From: Angustibacter sp. Root456
GTDB lineage: Bacteria > Actinomycetota > Actinomycetes > Actinomycetales > Angustibacteraceae
Length of the DNA stretch: 43,338 bases
Assembly (NCBI RefSeq): GCF_001426435.1
Contig: NZ_LMER01000002.1
Coordinates: 89,697-133,034 of the forward strand
Direction: 5' to 3'
The notes beneath the pieces are model-generated. The model was not told the origin of the DNA and searched no databases. It worked only from the letters and a program-made list of their open reading frames with translations. Of this stretch, positions 7,100-14,855 are shown piece by piece. Position numbers and translations under genes: made by a program. The first letter of the stretch is position 1, and each line of letters begins with the position of its first letter.

Positions 7100-9426
7100 T
7101 CGAGGTCGGGGGCCAGCGCCCGCACCTCTGCGCAGCGCAGCGTCTGCAGCACCTCGTCGAGTGGTTGCGGCCGCGCGAACAAGAAGCCCTGCCCTTCGGT
7201 GCACCCGGCCACGCGCAGCACCTCAGCCTGCGACTCGCGCTCGATGCCCTCGGCCACCACGTCGAGCTCCAGCGCGGACGCCATCACCAGGATCGCGTCG
7301 ACGAGCGCCCGCGCGCGGGGCATCGCGTCGATGTCACGGACGAACGACCGGTCGATCTTGAGGACGTCGACCGGCAGGTGCTGCAGGTAGCCGATCGACG
7401 AGAAGCCGACCCCGAAGTCGTCGATGGCCAGCCGCGCGCCCGCCGAGGTCAGCCGGTGCAGGGTCTCGGCGGTGTGCGGGTCGTCCTGCACGAGCACCGT
7501 CTCGGTCATCTCGAGCACCAGGCGCGATGCCCCGAACGCCGCCACCGCCGCCCGGACGTGGTCGACGAAGTCCGGGTCGTGCAGCTGGTGCGCCGACATG
7601 TTCACGGCCAGGTCGATGGGCCGCCCGGCGGCGGCGACGAGCTGCGGGATGTCGGCCACGACCTGCGCGAGCACCCGCTGCCCCAGCGGCACGATGAGGC
7701 CGGAGTCCTCGGCGGCCGGGATGAACAGGTCCGGAGGCACCAGCGAACCGTTGCGGCGCCAGCGCACCAGCGCCTCGACCCCCGCGATGCGCCCGGACTC
7801 CAGCGAGATCACCGGCTGGTAGTGCACCACGAGCTCACGCTCGATGCCGGCCCGCAGCGCCTCGATGAGCTCGAGGCGCAGGATGCGGTCGTCGCGCAGT
7901 GAGCCCTCGTACATGGCGTACTGGCTCTTGCCGAGCCCCTTCGCGCTGTACATCGCCATGTCAGCGTTGCGCATGACCTCCGACGCCTCCTCGCCTCCGG
8001 AGGAGACGACGACGCCGATGCTGGTGCCCACGAGCACGCCGTGGCCGGCGACGACCGCCTCGCGGCGCACGGCGGCCAGCACCCGTTGGCACACCCGCTC
8101 GACCTGCTCGACGTCGCTGACATCGAGCAGCAGGACGGCGAACTCGTCGCCACCCAGGCGCGCGACGCAGCCTCGGGTGCCGGCGAGCGCGGCCAGGCGC
8201 TCGGCCACGATGCGCAGCAGCTCGTCGCCGGCTGCGTGGCCGAAGCGGTCGTTGACGGACTTGAAGCCGTCGAGGTCGAGGTAGAGCACCGCCACCTGAC
8301 GCCGCGCGGAGGCCGACGCCAGCGCCACCTCCAACCGCTCGGTGAACAGCGCACGGTTGGGCAGCCCGGTGAGGCTGTCCTGGCGGGCCTGGCGAGCCAG
8401 CTGCTCGACAAGCGTCAGCCGGGCCAGCACCTGCTCTCCGACGCCGGCCAGCGCCTCCAGCGCCTGACGGTCGAGCTCACGCGCCGAGCGGCTGAGCCCC
8501 GGCGTGCGGGCGACGAGCCACAGCGGGGCGCCGTCGTCGTCCAGCACCGCGCCCACCTCGCGCTCGGACGGCGCGTCGTAGCGCAGCGCCACCTGGGGCC
8601 AGGCGAGCACCTTCTCCGCCTGCAGCGGCAACCACTTGAGCACGTCCTCCTTGGTGGCGGCGCCTTGCACCGCACCGGAGGCGTCGAAGAGCGTGGTGAG
8701 CCGCCGCTGGTGCTCCGAGCCGCGGCTCAGCGCCCGGCTGGCGACCAGGATCGTCGCGAGCGGCACGATGAGCAGCGCGCTGGCCCACCCGGGCAGCGAC
8801 CGGGCGACGAGTGCGGCGAGGTAGCCGAGGCTGTCGATGCCCACGAAGGCCAGGCCCGCGATCAGGCCGTTGCTGTACCGCAGCTGCTCCAGCGGCGAGG
8901 TGCGCTCCTCGAAGGCGACCGAAGCAGCGGAGATCACGTAGTCGACGACGAAGAAGACCGTGCAGCCGGTGCCGACGGCGGCGAGCTCGGTGACCGACGT
9001 CCGGCCCAGCGGGTCGATGGCGTACATCACGCCGACGGCGGCGCTGCCGCAGAGCACGGTGAGTGCCGCGTTGAACAGCCGGACGTCGACGCGCTTGGGC
9101 TTGGTCACCTGGGCGAGGGTCTGGCCCGCCGCCCAGACGGCGAGCGCGCCCCAGGCGTCGCCCTGCACCACGAGCGCCACGAGCACCGCGGACTCGAACC
9201 CGACCTCGATGCCGACGCCGGCCCGCGAGAGCTGCAGCGGGAAGCGCGCCATGAGCGCGATGAGGGGGACACCGACGACGAAGGTCACCAACCACGTCGG
9301 GTCGATGCCGCCCGAGCCGGCGAACCGCGCGAGGGCGTTGACGGCGAGCGCGGCACCGGTGGTGATGACGGTGATGTCGAAGGTCCAGCTCAGGGCGGAC
9401 TTGCCGGGCGGCGCCGCCTGCATCAT
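7096..9426 (-). CDS. Membrane-anchored GGDEF-EAL protein (c-di-GMP turnover)
   Basis: 776 aa from the ATG at 9426 (a second ATG at 9423 is possible); GGAGGAGG lies just upstream. An open frame continues upstream but is a GC artefact across the phoH promoter. Domains: multi-helix membrane region (about 10-210), a linker resembling a degenerate GAF, GGDEF (about 340-510) with DSLTGLPNR and an intact GGDEF near residue 424, then EAL (about 525-770). The EAL domain has EALVRW, the Asn of LAVNMS, EMTE, DDFGVG, LKIDRSF, EGIE and the final QG, so all phosphodiesterase residues are present. There is no RxxD inhibitory site five residues before GGDEF. The protein could both make and break c-di-GMP; the direction under native conditions cannot be told. 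Confidence 0.92.
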   Translation of the reverse strand: MMQAAPPGKSALSWTFDITVITTGAALAVNALARFAGSGGIDPTWLVTFVVGVPLIALMARFPLQLSRAGVGIEVGFESAVLVALVVQGDAWGALAVWAAGQTLAQVTKPKRVDVRLFNAALTVLCGSAAVGVMYAIDPLGRTSVTELAAVGTGCTVFFVVDYVISAASVAFEERTSPLEQLRYSNGLIAGLAFVGIDSLGYLAALVARSLPGWASALLIVPLATILVASRALSRGSEHQRRLTTLFDASGAVQGAATKEDVLKWLPLQAEKVLAWPQVALRYDAPSEREVGAVLDDDGAPLWLVARTPGLSRSARELDRQALEALAGVGEQVLARLTLVEQLARQARQDSLTGLPNRALFTERLEVALASASARRQVAVLYLDLDGFKSVNDRFGHAAGDELLRIVAERLAALAGTRGCVARLGGDEFAVLLLDVSDVEQVERVCQRVLAAVRREAVVAGHGVLVGTSIGVVVSSGGEEASEVMRNADMAMYSAKGLGKSQYAMYEGSLRDDRILRLELIEALRAGIERELVVHYQPVISLESGRIAGVEALVRWRRNGSLVPPDLFIPAAEDSGLIVPLGQRVLAQVVADIPQLVAAAGRPIDLAVNMSAHQLHDPDFVDHVRAAVAAFGASRLVLEMTETVLVQDDPHTAETLHRLTSAGARLAIDDFGVGFSSIGYLQHLPVDVLKIDRSFVRDIDAMPRARALVDAILVMASALELDVVAEGIERESQAEVLRVAGCTEGQGFLFARPQPLDEVLQTLRCAEVRALAPDLD

Positions 9427-9606
9427 GCCTCCTCCGCGCGTTGTTGGACGTCCCGACCTCGCTATCGGCCGTGGGGGTGACGAACTCAAGCCTTCGGCGT
9501 GTTGCCGTCGCCCTGCGAGGGGTCCGGCGTAGCGTCCGAGAGGACGGCGACGCATCCCGCCGAGCCGTTCGGGAGGCCCACGTGACGCGACCTGATGGCC
9601 GCGGAA

Positions 9607-9625
9607 GGGGCCGGCTCCCGGCCCC
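9607..9625. promoter_or_regulatory. Perfect 8-bp hairpin upstream of phoH2
   Basis: GGGGCCGG (9607-9614), loop CTC, CCGGCCCC (9618-9625). It lies in the 267-bp gap between the divergent GGDEF-EAL and phoH2 genes, about 70 bp before the phoH2 GTG. It could be a leader-RNA hairpin; function unknown. Confidence 0.3.
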
Positions 9626-9662
9626 GTGGGGGCTTGGTCCCGGCACCTGACCCGCGAGCGAC

Positions 9663-9680
9663 GCCGGGCACGTGCCCGGC
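9663..9680. promoter_or_regulatory. 18-bp perfect palindrome before phoH2 start
   Basis: GCCGGGCACGTGCCCGGC is a perfect 18-bp palindrome centred on CACGTG. It ends 13 bp before the GTG start of phoH2 and just upstream of the GGGGAG ribosome-binding site. It could be a protein-binding site or, as RNA, a hairpin near the ribosome-binding site. The rest of 9427-9693 shows no gene. Confidence 0.45.
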
Positions 9681-9693
9681 CAGGGGAGTCGAA

Positions 9694-11019
9694 GTGGCCA
9701 CTGACCGACGGACGTTCGTGCTCGACACCTCCGTGCTGCTGTCCGACCCGCGCGCGATGCTGCGCTTCGCCGAGCACGAGGTCGTCGTGCCCGTGGTGGT
9801 CGTGAGCGAGCTGGAGGCCAAGCGGCACCACCCTGAGCTGGGCTACTTCGCGCGCACCGCGCTGCGGCTGCTCGACGACCTGCGCGTGCAGCACGGCCGC
9901 CTGGACGCACCCCTCGCCCTCGACGGCGGGGGCACGCTGCGGGTCGAGCTCAACCACACCGACCCGACGTCGCTGCCGGCCGGGTTCCGGTTGGGCGACA
10001 ACGACTCTCGCATCCTCGCGGTGGCCAAGAACCTCGCCGGTGAGGGTTCGGACGTGACCCTCGTGAGCAAGGACCTGCCCATGCGCGTCAAGGCCTCCGC
10101 GGTGGGCCTGCGCGCTGAGGAGTACCGCGCCGAGCTCGCGGTCGACTCCGGCTGGACCGGCATGGCCGAGCTGGAGGTCTCGGCGGACGACGTCGCCCGG
10201 CTGTACGACGACGGCCAGCTCGACCTCACGGCGCTGCGGGCCGCAGGGGCCTGTGTGCCCGAGCAGACCGAGCTGCCGTGCCACACCGGCGTGGTGCTGG
10301 TGTCCGAGCGTGGCAGCGCCCTCGGTCGGGTGACCGCCGACAAGGGCGTGCGGTTGGTGCGCGGCGACCGTGACGCCTTCGGGCTGCACGGTCGCAGTGC
10401 GGAGCAGCGGATCGCCCTCGACCTGCTGCTCGACCCGGACGTCGGCATCGTCAGCCTCGGTGGCCGCGCGGGCACCGGCAAGAGCGCGCTCGCGCTCTGC
10501 GCGGGGCTGGAGGCCGTGATGGAGCGGCGCCAGCACCGCAAGGTCATCGTCTTCCGGCCGCTGTACGCCGTGGGCGGGCAGGACCTCGGCTACCTGCCGG
10601 GCAGCGAGTCCGAGAAGATGAACCCCTGGGCCCAGGCGGTGTTCGACACCCTCGGCGCGCTCGTGTCGAGCGAGGTCGTCGAGGAGGTCATGGACCGCGG
10701 CATGCTCGAGGTGCTGCCCCTGACCCACATCCGGGGCCGCTCGCTGCACGACGCGTTCGTGGTGGTCGACGAGGCGCAGTCGCTCGAGCGCAACGTCCTG
10801 CTCACGGTGCTCTCGCGGATCGGGCAGAACTCCAAGGTGGTGCTGACGCACGACGTGGCTCAGCGCGACAACCTGCGGGTGGGTCGTCACGACGGCGTGG
10901 CGGCGGTGATCGAGGCGCTGAAGGGTCACCCGCTCTTCGCGCACGTCACGTTGACCAGGTCCGAGCGCTCGCCCGTGGCTGCTCTGGTCACCGACCTGCT
11001 GGAGGGCCTGGAGGTCTGA
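9694..11019 (+). CDS. phoH2: PhoH2: PIN-domain ribonuclease fused to PhoH ATPase/helicase
   Basis: 441 aa from the GTG at 9694, which has GGGGAG (9683-9688) at 5 nt. The N-terminal PIN domain (about 1-140) carries the acidic metal-binding residues in [24 protein letters not shown] and VSKDLPMR. The C-terminal PhoH domain (about 235-440) has Walker [10 protein letters not shown] near residue 257, [17 protein letters not shown], and Walker [10 protein letters not shown]. Mycobacterial PhoH2 proteins of this layout unwind and cleave RNA using ATP; the same activity is likely here. There is no adjacent antitoxin-like gene: in mycobacteria a small upstream phoAT is reported, and I see no such small gene in 9427-9693. 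A TTG- or GTG-started peptide there cannot be ruled out. Confidence 0.93.
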   Translation: MATDRRTFVLDTSVLLSDPRAMLRFAEHEVVVPVVVVSELEAKRHHPELGYFARTALRLLDDLRVQHGRLDAPLALDGGGTLRVELNHTDPTSLPAGFRLGDNDSRILAVAKNLAGEGSDVTLVSKDLPMRVKASAVGLRAEEYRAELAVDSGWTGMAELEVSADDVARLYDDGQLDLTALRAAGACVPEQTELPCHTGVVLVSERGSALGRVTADKGVRLVRGDRDAFGLHGRSAEQRIALDLLLDPDVGIVSLGGRAGTGKSALALCAGLEAVMERRQHRKVIVFRPLYAVGGQDLGYLPGSESEKMNPWAQAVFDTLGALVSSEVVEEVMDRGMLEVLPLTHIRGRSLHDAFVVVDEAQSLERNVLLTVLSRIGQNSKVVLTHDVAQRDNLRVGRHDGVAAVIEALKGHPLFAHVTLTRSERSPVAALVTDLLEGLEV

Positions 11020-11064
11020 GGGGCCCGGATCCGCTGCCGGAATCGGTGAGGATCGTCACGTTTG

Positions 11065-11099
11065 TCGACGCAGAGTGAGCACGCCGCACGCTGCGTCGA
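11065..11099. terminator. Hairpin downstream of phoH2
   Basis: TCGACGCAG (11065-11073) and CTGCGTCGA (11091-11099) form a perfect 9-bp stem with a 17-nt loop, 46 nt after the phoH2 stop. An AT-rich patch (AGAAATT) follows. It is the only candidate terminator before the next gene. Confidence 0.5.
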
Positions 11100-11342
11100 G
11101 AAATTCGTGCTGACGGCCGGATCGAGATTTTGCGATCTCATGACCTTCGCGCACGGTGGGTAGCAGACCGAAGCACCCCTGGCGCGACGGTGGCTGCCTG
11201 ACCGGCGGCCGACGATCGCTGGGCGCCCGCGTGCGCACACCTCGGATCGGGCCGCGTAGCGGCGCCGACCCACGTCCAGGAAGGGGTGCGACGAGACCAC
11301 GCCGTCACCGCACGCGGGGGCGTGGCCGACGAAAGGCACTTC
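11100..11342 (+). promoter_or_regulatory. Long untranslated leader before secreted transglycosylase gene
   Basis: The 323-bp gap 11020-11342 has no convincing gene. Besides the phoH2 hairpin it holds GAGAT-N6-ATCTC (11124-11139), GGCGCC repeats at about 11225 and 11263, and CCACGCC (11297-11303) pairing with GGCGTGG (11319-11325), which sits 6 nt before the AAAGG ribosome-binding site. Actinobacterial genes for secreted wall hydrolases often carry a c-di-AMP (ydaO) riboswitch here, but I do not find its conserved blocks. A structured leader is plausible, identity unknown. Confidence 0.35.
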
Positions 11343-11984
11343 GTGATCCGACGCGCCCTGCGCCGTCCTGTCCTGTCCAGCCTCACCGCACTGACCGCCG
11401 CCGGCCTCGCCGCGGGCGGGTTCGTCCTCACCTCCACCACCACCACCACGCAGGCCAGCGCGACCGGCCTGAGCGTCCAGCTCGCGCCGTCGACGCCCAC
11501 GCCGACGGTGCAGGACCCCAAGCCCGTCGCCGACAGCCGCCGCCGCGAGATCGCGGCGAGCGCGCACCGGGCGAAGCTCAAGAAGCGTGCCGAGCAGAAG
11601 GCCGCAGCCGCGAAGGCCGAGCGGGACAGACGCGCCGAGCGCCTGCGCGCGAGCCGCGCCGCCGAGCGCAAGCGCCTGCTCAGCGCCGACCCGCGCTCGG
11701 CTGCCCGTGCGCTGCTCAGCGAATTCGGCTTCAGCTCCAGCCAGTTCGGCTGCCTCAACTCGTTGTGGCAGAAGGAGAGTGGCTGGAACACCCATGCCAG
11801 CAACCCGTCGTCCGGCGCCTACGGCATCCCGCAGGCGCTGCCCGGCGGCAAGATGGCGAGCGCCGGCAGTGACTGGCGCACCAACCCGGTCACCCAGATC
11901 AAGTGGGGGCTGCGCTACATCAAGGCGTCGTACGGCACGCCGTGCGCGGCGTGGAACCACAGCCAGGCCAGCGGCTGGTACTGA
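11343..11984 (+). CDS. Secreted lytic-transglycosylase-like protein (Apf/SLT type)
   Basis: 213 aa precursor. Start GTG at 11343 with AAAGG 6 nt upstream; it gives a signal peptide (RRALRRPVLSSLTALTAAGL, then hydrophobic to about residue 32, with a likely cleavage near QASA). Residues 65-115 are an Ala/Arg/Lys/Glu-rich coiled-coil segment. The C-terminal domain (about 120-213) contains CLNSLWQKESGWN, SSGAYGIPQALPG, NPVTQIKWGLRYI and a final CAAWNHSQASGWY. The Glu of KESGWN is the expected catalytic acid, and the two cysteines probably form a disulfide. It would act on peptidoglycan outside the membrane. Similar domains end aggregation-promoting factors and phage tail lysozymes. Confidence 0.88.
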   Translation: MIRRALRRPVLSSLTALTAAGLAAGGFVLTSTTTTTQASATGLSVQLAPSTPTPTVQDPKPVADSRRREIAASAHRAKLKKRAEQKAAAAKAERDRRAERLRASRAAERKRLLSADPRSAARALLSEFGFSSSQFGCLNSLWQKESGWNTHASNPSSGAYGIPQALPGGKMASAGSDWRTNPVTQIKWGLRYIKASYGTPCAAWNHSQASGWY

Positions 11985-11998
11985 GGGCCGCCGGCTCG

Positions 11999-12041
11999 CG
12001 CGTCCGGCGCAGTGACCTTCGCGGTCACTGCGCCGGACGCG
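11999..12041. terminator. Perfect 19-bp bidirectional terminator hairpin
   Basis: The arms 11999-12017 and 12023-12041 are perfectly complementary over 19 bp, with the loop TTCGC. The fumC stop codon (12025-12027) is inside the right arm, so the last codons of fumC form part of the stem. It lies between the convergent transglycosylase and fumC genes and can serve both strands. Confidence 0.8.
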
Positions 12042-13416
12042 TCATGCGCAGGACGTCGAGCGCCTCGTCGAGCTGCTGCTCGGTGAGGTCGCCGCGCTCG
12101 ACGAAGCCGAGGTCGAGCACGGCCTGGCGGATCGTCGTGCGCTCCTTGACGGCCTTCTTCGCTACTGCCGCAGCGGCTTCGTAGCCGATGTAGCGGTTGA
12201 GCGGGGTCACGACCGACGGCGACGACTCGGCGAGCTCACGGCACCGGTCGACGTCGGCCACGAGGCCGTCGACGCAGCGGTCGGCGAGAAGGCGGGACGC
12301 GGCTGCGAGCAGGCGCGTGGATTCCAGCACGGCGCGTCCCATCACCGGCATCATGACGTTGAGCTCGAAGCTGCCGGAGGCGCCGGCGAAGGTCACCGTC
12401 GCGTCGTGGCCGATCACCTGGGCGCACACCATGAGCGTCGCCTCGGGGATCACCGGATTCACCTTGCCGGGCATGATGCTCGACCCCGGCTGCAGGTCGG
12501 GCAGGTGCACCTCTGCGAGGCCCGCTCGCGGCCCGGAACCCATCCACCGCAGGTCGTTGCACAGCTTCACCAGGCTGACCGCCACGGTGCGCAGCTGCCC
12601 CGACAGCTCGACCAGCCCGTCGCGCGAGCCCTGCGCCTCGAAGTGGTTGCGTGCCTCGGTGAGAGGCAGGCCGGTCGACTGACGCAGCTCCTCGATCACT
12701 GCCGCCGCGAAGCCCGGAGGGGTGTTGACGCCCGTGCCGACGGCTGTGCCCCCCAGCGGCACCTCCGCCACGCGCGGCAGCGACGACCGCAGTCGCTCGA
12801 CGCCGTGCCGCAGCTGGGCGGCGTAGCCACCGAGCTCTTGGCCGAGCGTCACCGGCACGGCGTCCATGAGGTGCGTGCGCCCAGCCTTCACGACGTCGGC
12901 GAACTCAGAGCCCTTGCGCTCCAACGCTTCTGCGAGATGCTCGAGCGCAGGCACGACGTCGTCGACGACCGCGGCAGTGGCCGCCAGGTGCAGGCTGGTG
13001 GGAAAGGTGTCGTTGCTCGACTGCGAGGCGTTCACGTGGTCGTTGGGGTGCACCGGACGCCCGAGGGCGTTGCTCGCGATCCGCGCGACGACCTCGTTGA
13101 CGTTCATGTTCGTCGAGGTGCCCGAGCCGGTCTGGAAGACGTCGATGGGGAACTGGTCGTCGTGCCGCCCCTCGGTGACCTCGCGAGCGGCCGCGGTGAT
13201 CGCGTGGGCGACGTCCTCGTCGAGCACGCCGAGCCGCTGGTTGACGACCGCCGCCGCCGCCTTGATCCGGGCCAGGGCGTGCACGACGGCCGGCTCGACG
13301 CCTACTCCCGAGATGGGAAAGTTCTCAACGGCCCGCTGCGTCTGGGCCCCCCACAGCGCGTCGGAGGGGACGCGCACCTCGCCCATGGTGTCGTGCTCGA
13401 TCCTGAAGTCGGCCAT
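12025..13416 (-). CDS. fumC: Fumarate hydratase class II (oxygen-stable)
   Basis: 463 aa, full length. Starts at ATG 13416 giving [23 protein letters not shown], the usual class II N-terminus. [16 protein letters not shown], the [12 protein letters not shown] block and the fumarate-lyase signature [11 protein letters not shown] (around residue 310-320) are all intact; the GSS loop supplies the catalytic serine. Catalyses reversible fumarate/malate hydration in the TCA cycle, with no metal cluster. It follows the carbonic anhydrase gene by 65 nt on the same strand and is probably its operon partner. A second, unrelated fumarase (class I) lies at 19465-21183. The same gene is beside glpX in mycobacteria. 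Confidence 0.96.
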   Translation of the reverse strand: MADFRIEHDTMGEVRVPSDALWGAQTQRAVENFPISGVGVEPAVVHALARIKAAAAVVNQRLGVLDEDVAHAITAAAREVTEGRHDDQFPIDVFQTGSGTSTNMNVNEVVARIASNALGRPVHPNDHVNASQSSNDTFPTSLHLAATAAVVDDVVPALEHLAEALERKGSEFADVVKAGRTHLMDAVPVTLGQELGGYAAQLRHGVERLRSSLPRVAEVPLGGTAVGTGVNTPPGFAAAVIEELRQSTGLPLTEARNHFEAQGSRDGLVELSGQLRTVAVSLVKLCNDLRWMGSGPRAGLAEVHLPDLQPGSSIMPGKVNPVIPEATLMVCAQVIGHDATVTFAGASGSFELNVMMPVMGRAVLESTRLLAAASRLLADRCVDGLVADVDRCRELAESSPSVVTPLNRYIGYEAAAAVAKKAVKERTTIRQAVLDLGFVERGDLTEQQLDEALDVLRMTRPAQ

Positions 13417-13481
13417 GGGTCCATCGTGGCCCCGACCGGCCGGCCCAGCACGTGGGGGGCGGCGAGGAACGCGCGCGGGTC

Positions 13482-14117
13482 TCAGGCCTGCACGGTGACG
13501 TCGAGGTCGCCGACGACGTCGACGACGCGCACCCGGCCCTCGTCGAGGGCGTAGACCAGGCCGAGGACGGCGCACTCACGCCGGTCGACGGCCTCGGCCA
13601 GCACGGAGGAGCGGTCGACGAGCAGCCGCACCGTCTGGCGCACGTGCTCGGCGCCGACGTCCTCGGGCTTGGACCGGCCCGCGCGCTGCGCCGCGAGCAC
13701 GCTGGGCATCACGCGCTCGACGATGTCGCGGAGGAAGCCGTTGGGCAGCACGCCGCTCTTCACCGACTCCAGGCCCGCGCCGACGGCTCCGCACGAGTCG
13801 TGACCCAGCACCACCACGAGCGGGATCGACAGCACGTCGACGCCGAACTCCACCGATCCGAGCACGCCGGAGTCGACCACGTGGCCGGCGGTGCGGACGA
13901 CGAAGAGGCGCCCGAGCCCCTGGTCGAACACGAGCTCGGCGGCGACTCGCGAGTCGCCGCAGCCGAACACCAGGGCGAACGGGTGCTGCGACTGGGCGAG
14001 CTCGGCGCGGCGGGCGAGGTCCTGGTCGGCGTTGGTGGACTGCCCCTCCGCGAACCGCGTGTTGCCCGCGTACAGCTCGCTCCACGCCTCGGCTGGGGTC
14101 TTCTGCGTGTCGGTCAC
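13482..14117 (-). CDS. Beta-class carbonic anhydrase
   Basis: 211 aa. Zinc-site residues are clear: C53, D55 and R57 in FGCGDSR and H106/C109 in GHDSCGA, the beta-carbonic-anhydrase pattern, so the enzyme should interconvert CO2 and bicarbonate. The GTG at 14117 overlaps the stop of the upstream membrane-protein gene (GTGA), implying translational coupling. There is no signal peptide, so it acts in the cytoplasm. It could supply bicarbonate for carboxylases; linkage with fumC suggests anaplerosis, which is an inference. Confidence 0.94.
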   Translation of the reverse strand: MTDTQKTPAEAWSELYAGNTRFAEGQSTNADQDLARRAELAQSQHPFALVFGCGDSRVAAELVFDQGLGRLFVVRTAGHVVDSGVLGSVEFGVDVLSIPLVVVLGHDSCGAVGAGLESVKSGVLPNGFLRDIVERVMPSVLAAQRAGRSKPEDVGAEHVRQTVRLLVDRSSVLAEAVDRRECAVLGLVYALDEGRVRVVDVVGDLDVTVQA

Positions 14118-14812
14118 GGCGGCATCTTCTCAGGTCGTGGAGCGCGCGCACGACGAAGGTGCTCCATTCGCGCCACGCTCACCCCGACCACCACGTACCA
14201 GGCCGACAGCGTGACGATCTGCCCCCGCTGCGGCCAGCCGAGCCACGCCAGGTGGCCGGTGGTCTGGGCCCACACGAACAGCAGCCCGAGCCCTCCGGCG
14301 AGCACGAAGACCGCGGCGTGCAGCGCCGCCACCGGCCGCAGCCGGGGGATCCGGCGGGTCGCCATCGCGAGCACCGCCGCGCCCAGCACGCCGCACGTCG
14401 TCCCCAGGGTGCTGATGGCGTCGTGCGCGACGTCGCCCCACCCCTGGTCGCGTGCGGCAGGGCACTCGGTGGCCGAGGCGGCACAGTGCTCGGGGAACAC
14501 CACGGCCAGCAGGGTCGACAGGGCGAACACGGCGAGCATCGCGACGCCGAGGCGCCACAGCCGGCCGCGGCCGGCTCGCCAGCCGAGCGCGCACAGCATC
14601 ACCAGCAGCACGGCGGACGCGACGTCGGCCGTCCGATAGGCCCAGCTCCACGGGTGCCCGTCGACCGCGAGATCGCTCACGACGGTGCGGGCGATCGGAC
14701 CGGGGTGGCCCAGCACCGTCTCGAGCACGAAGTTGACGTTCAGCACGCCCGCCGCCAGGCCGAGCCAGGGCGCGAGGGCGCGGGAGGCCGGCAGGCTGGG
14801 CACGCCCTGCAT
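14114..14812 (-). CDS. DUF998-like integral membrane protein
   Basis: 232 aa with about six hydrophobic helices (for example ALAPWLGLAAGVLNVNFVLE, VASAVLLVMLCALGWRAG, LGVAMLAVFALSTLLAVVFP, TTCGVLGAAVLAMA, LHAAVFVLAGGLGLLFVWA, LSAWYVVVGVSVA). The segment FPEHCAASATECP after helix 3 has two cysteines on the likely outer face. Spacing of helices and the FP...C loop resemble DUF998 proteins, whose function is unknown. Start ATG 14812 (GTG codons upstream are possible). Its stop overlaps the carbonic anhydrase start, so the two are co-translated; a channel or partner role for bicarbonate would be speculation. Confidence 0.7.
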   Translation of the reverse strand: MQGVPSLPASRALAPWLGLAAGVLNVNFVLETVLGHPGPIARTVVSDLAVDGHPWSWAYRTADVASAVLLVMLCALGWRAGRGRLWRLGVAMLAVFALSTLLAVVFPEHCAASATECPAARDQGWGDVAHDAISTLGTTCGVLGAAVLAMATRRIPRLRPVAALHAAVFVLAGGLGLLFVWAQTTGHLAWLGWPQRGQIVTLSAWYVVVGVSVARMEHLRRARAPRPEKMPP

Positions 14813-14842
14813 CGTGCCCCACGTCCCCGGACGTGACGCCTC

Positions 14843-14848
14843 TAGGGT
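14843..14848 (+). promoter_or_regulatory. Leaderless-type -10 TAGGGT
   Basis: TAGGGT ends 7 nt before the GTG at 14856. This is the distance at which a transcript would start at or next to the start codon. It supports the chosen start of the lysyl-PG-synthase-like gene in the 43-bp divergent gap. Confidence 0.6.
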
Positions 14849-14855
14849 GGTGGGC

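Noticed and set aside
9427-10944. Upstream extension of the GGDEF-EAL frame to 10944
   Set aside because: It would lie antisense to phoH2 and cross a promoter region; ATG 9426 has GGAGGAGG and a membrane N-terminus.
11100-11342. ydaO (c-di-AMP) riboswitch
   Set aside because: Position fits, but conserved blocks such as GGGGAACCA and CCGAATCCGTCAGCTAACC-like segments are not present.
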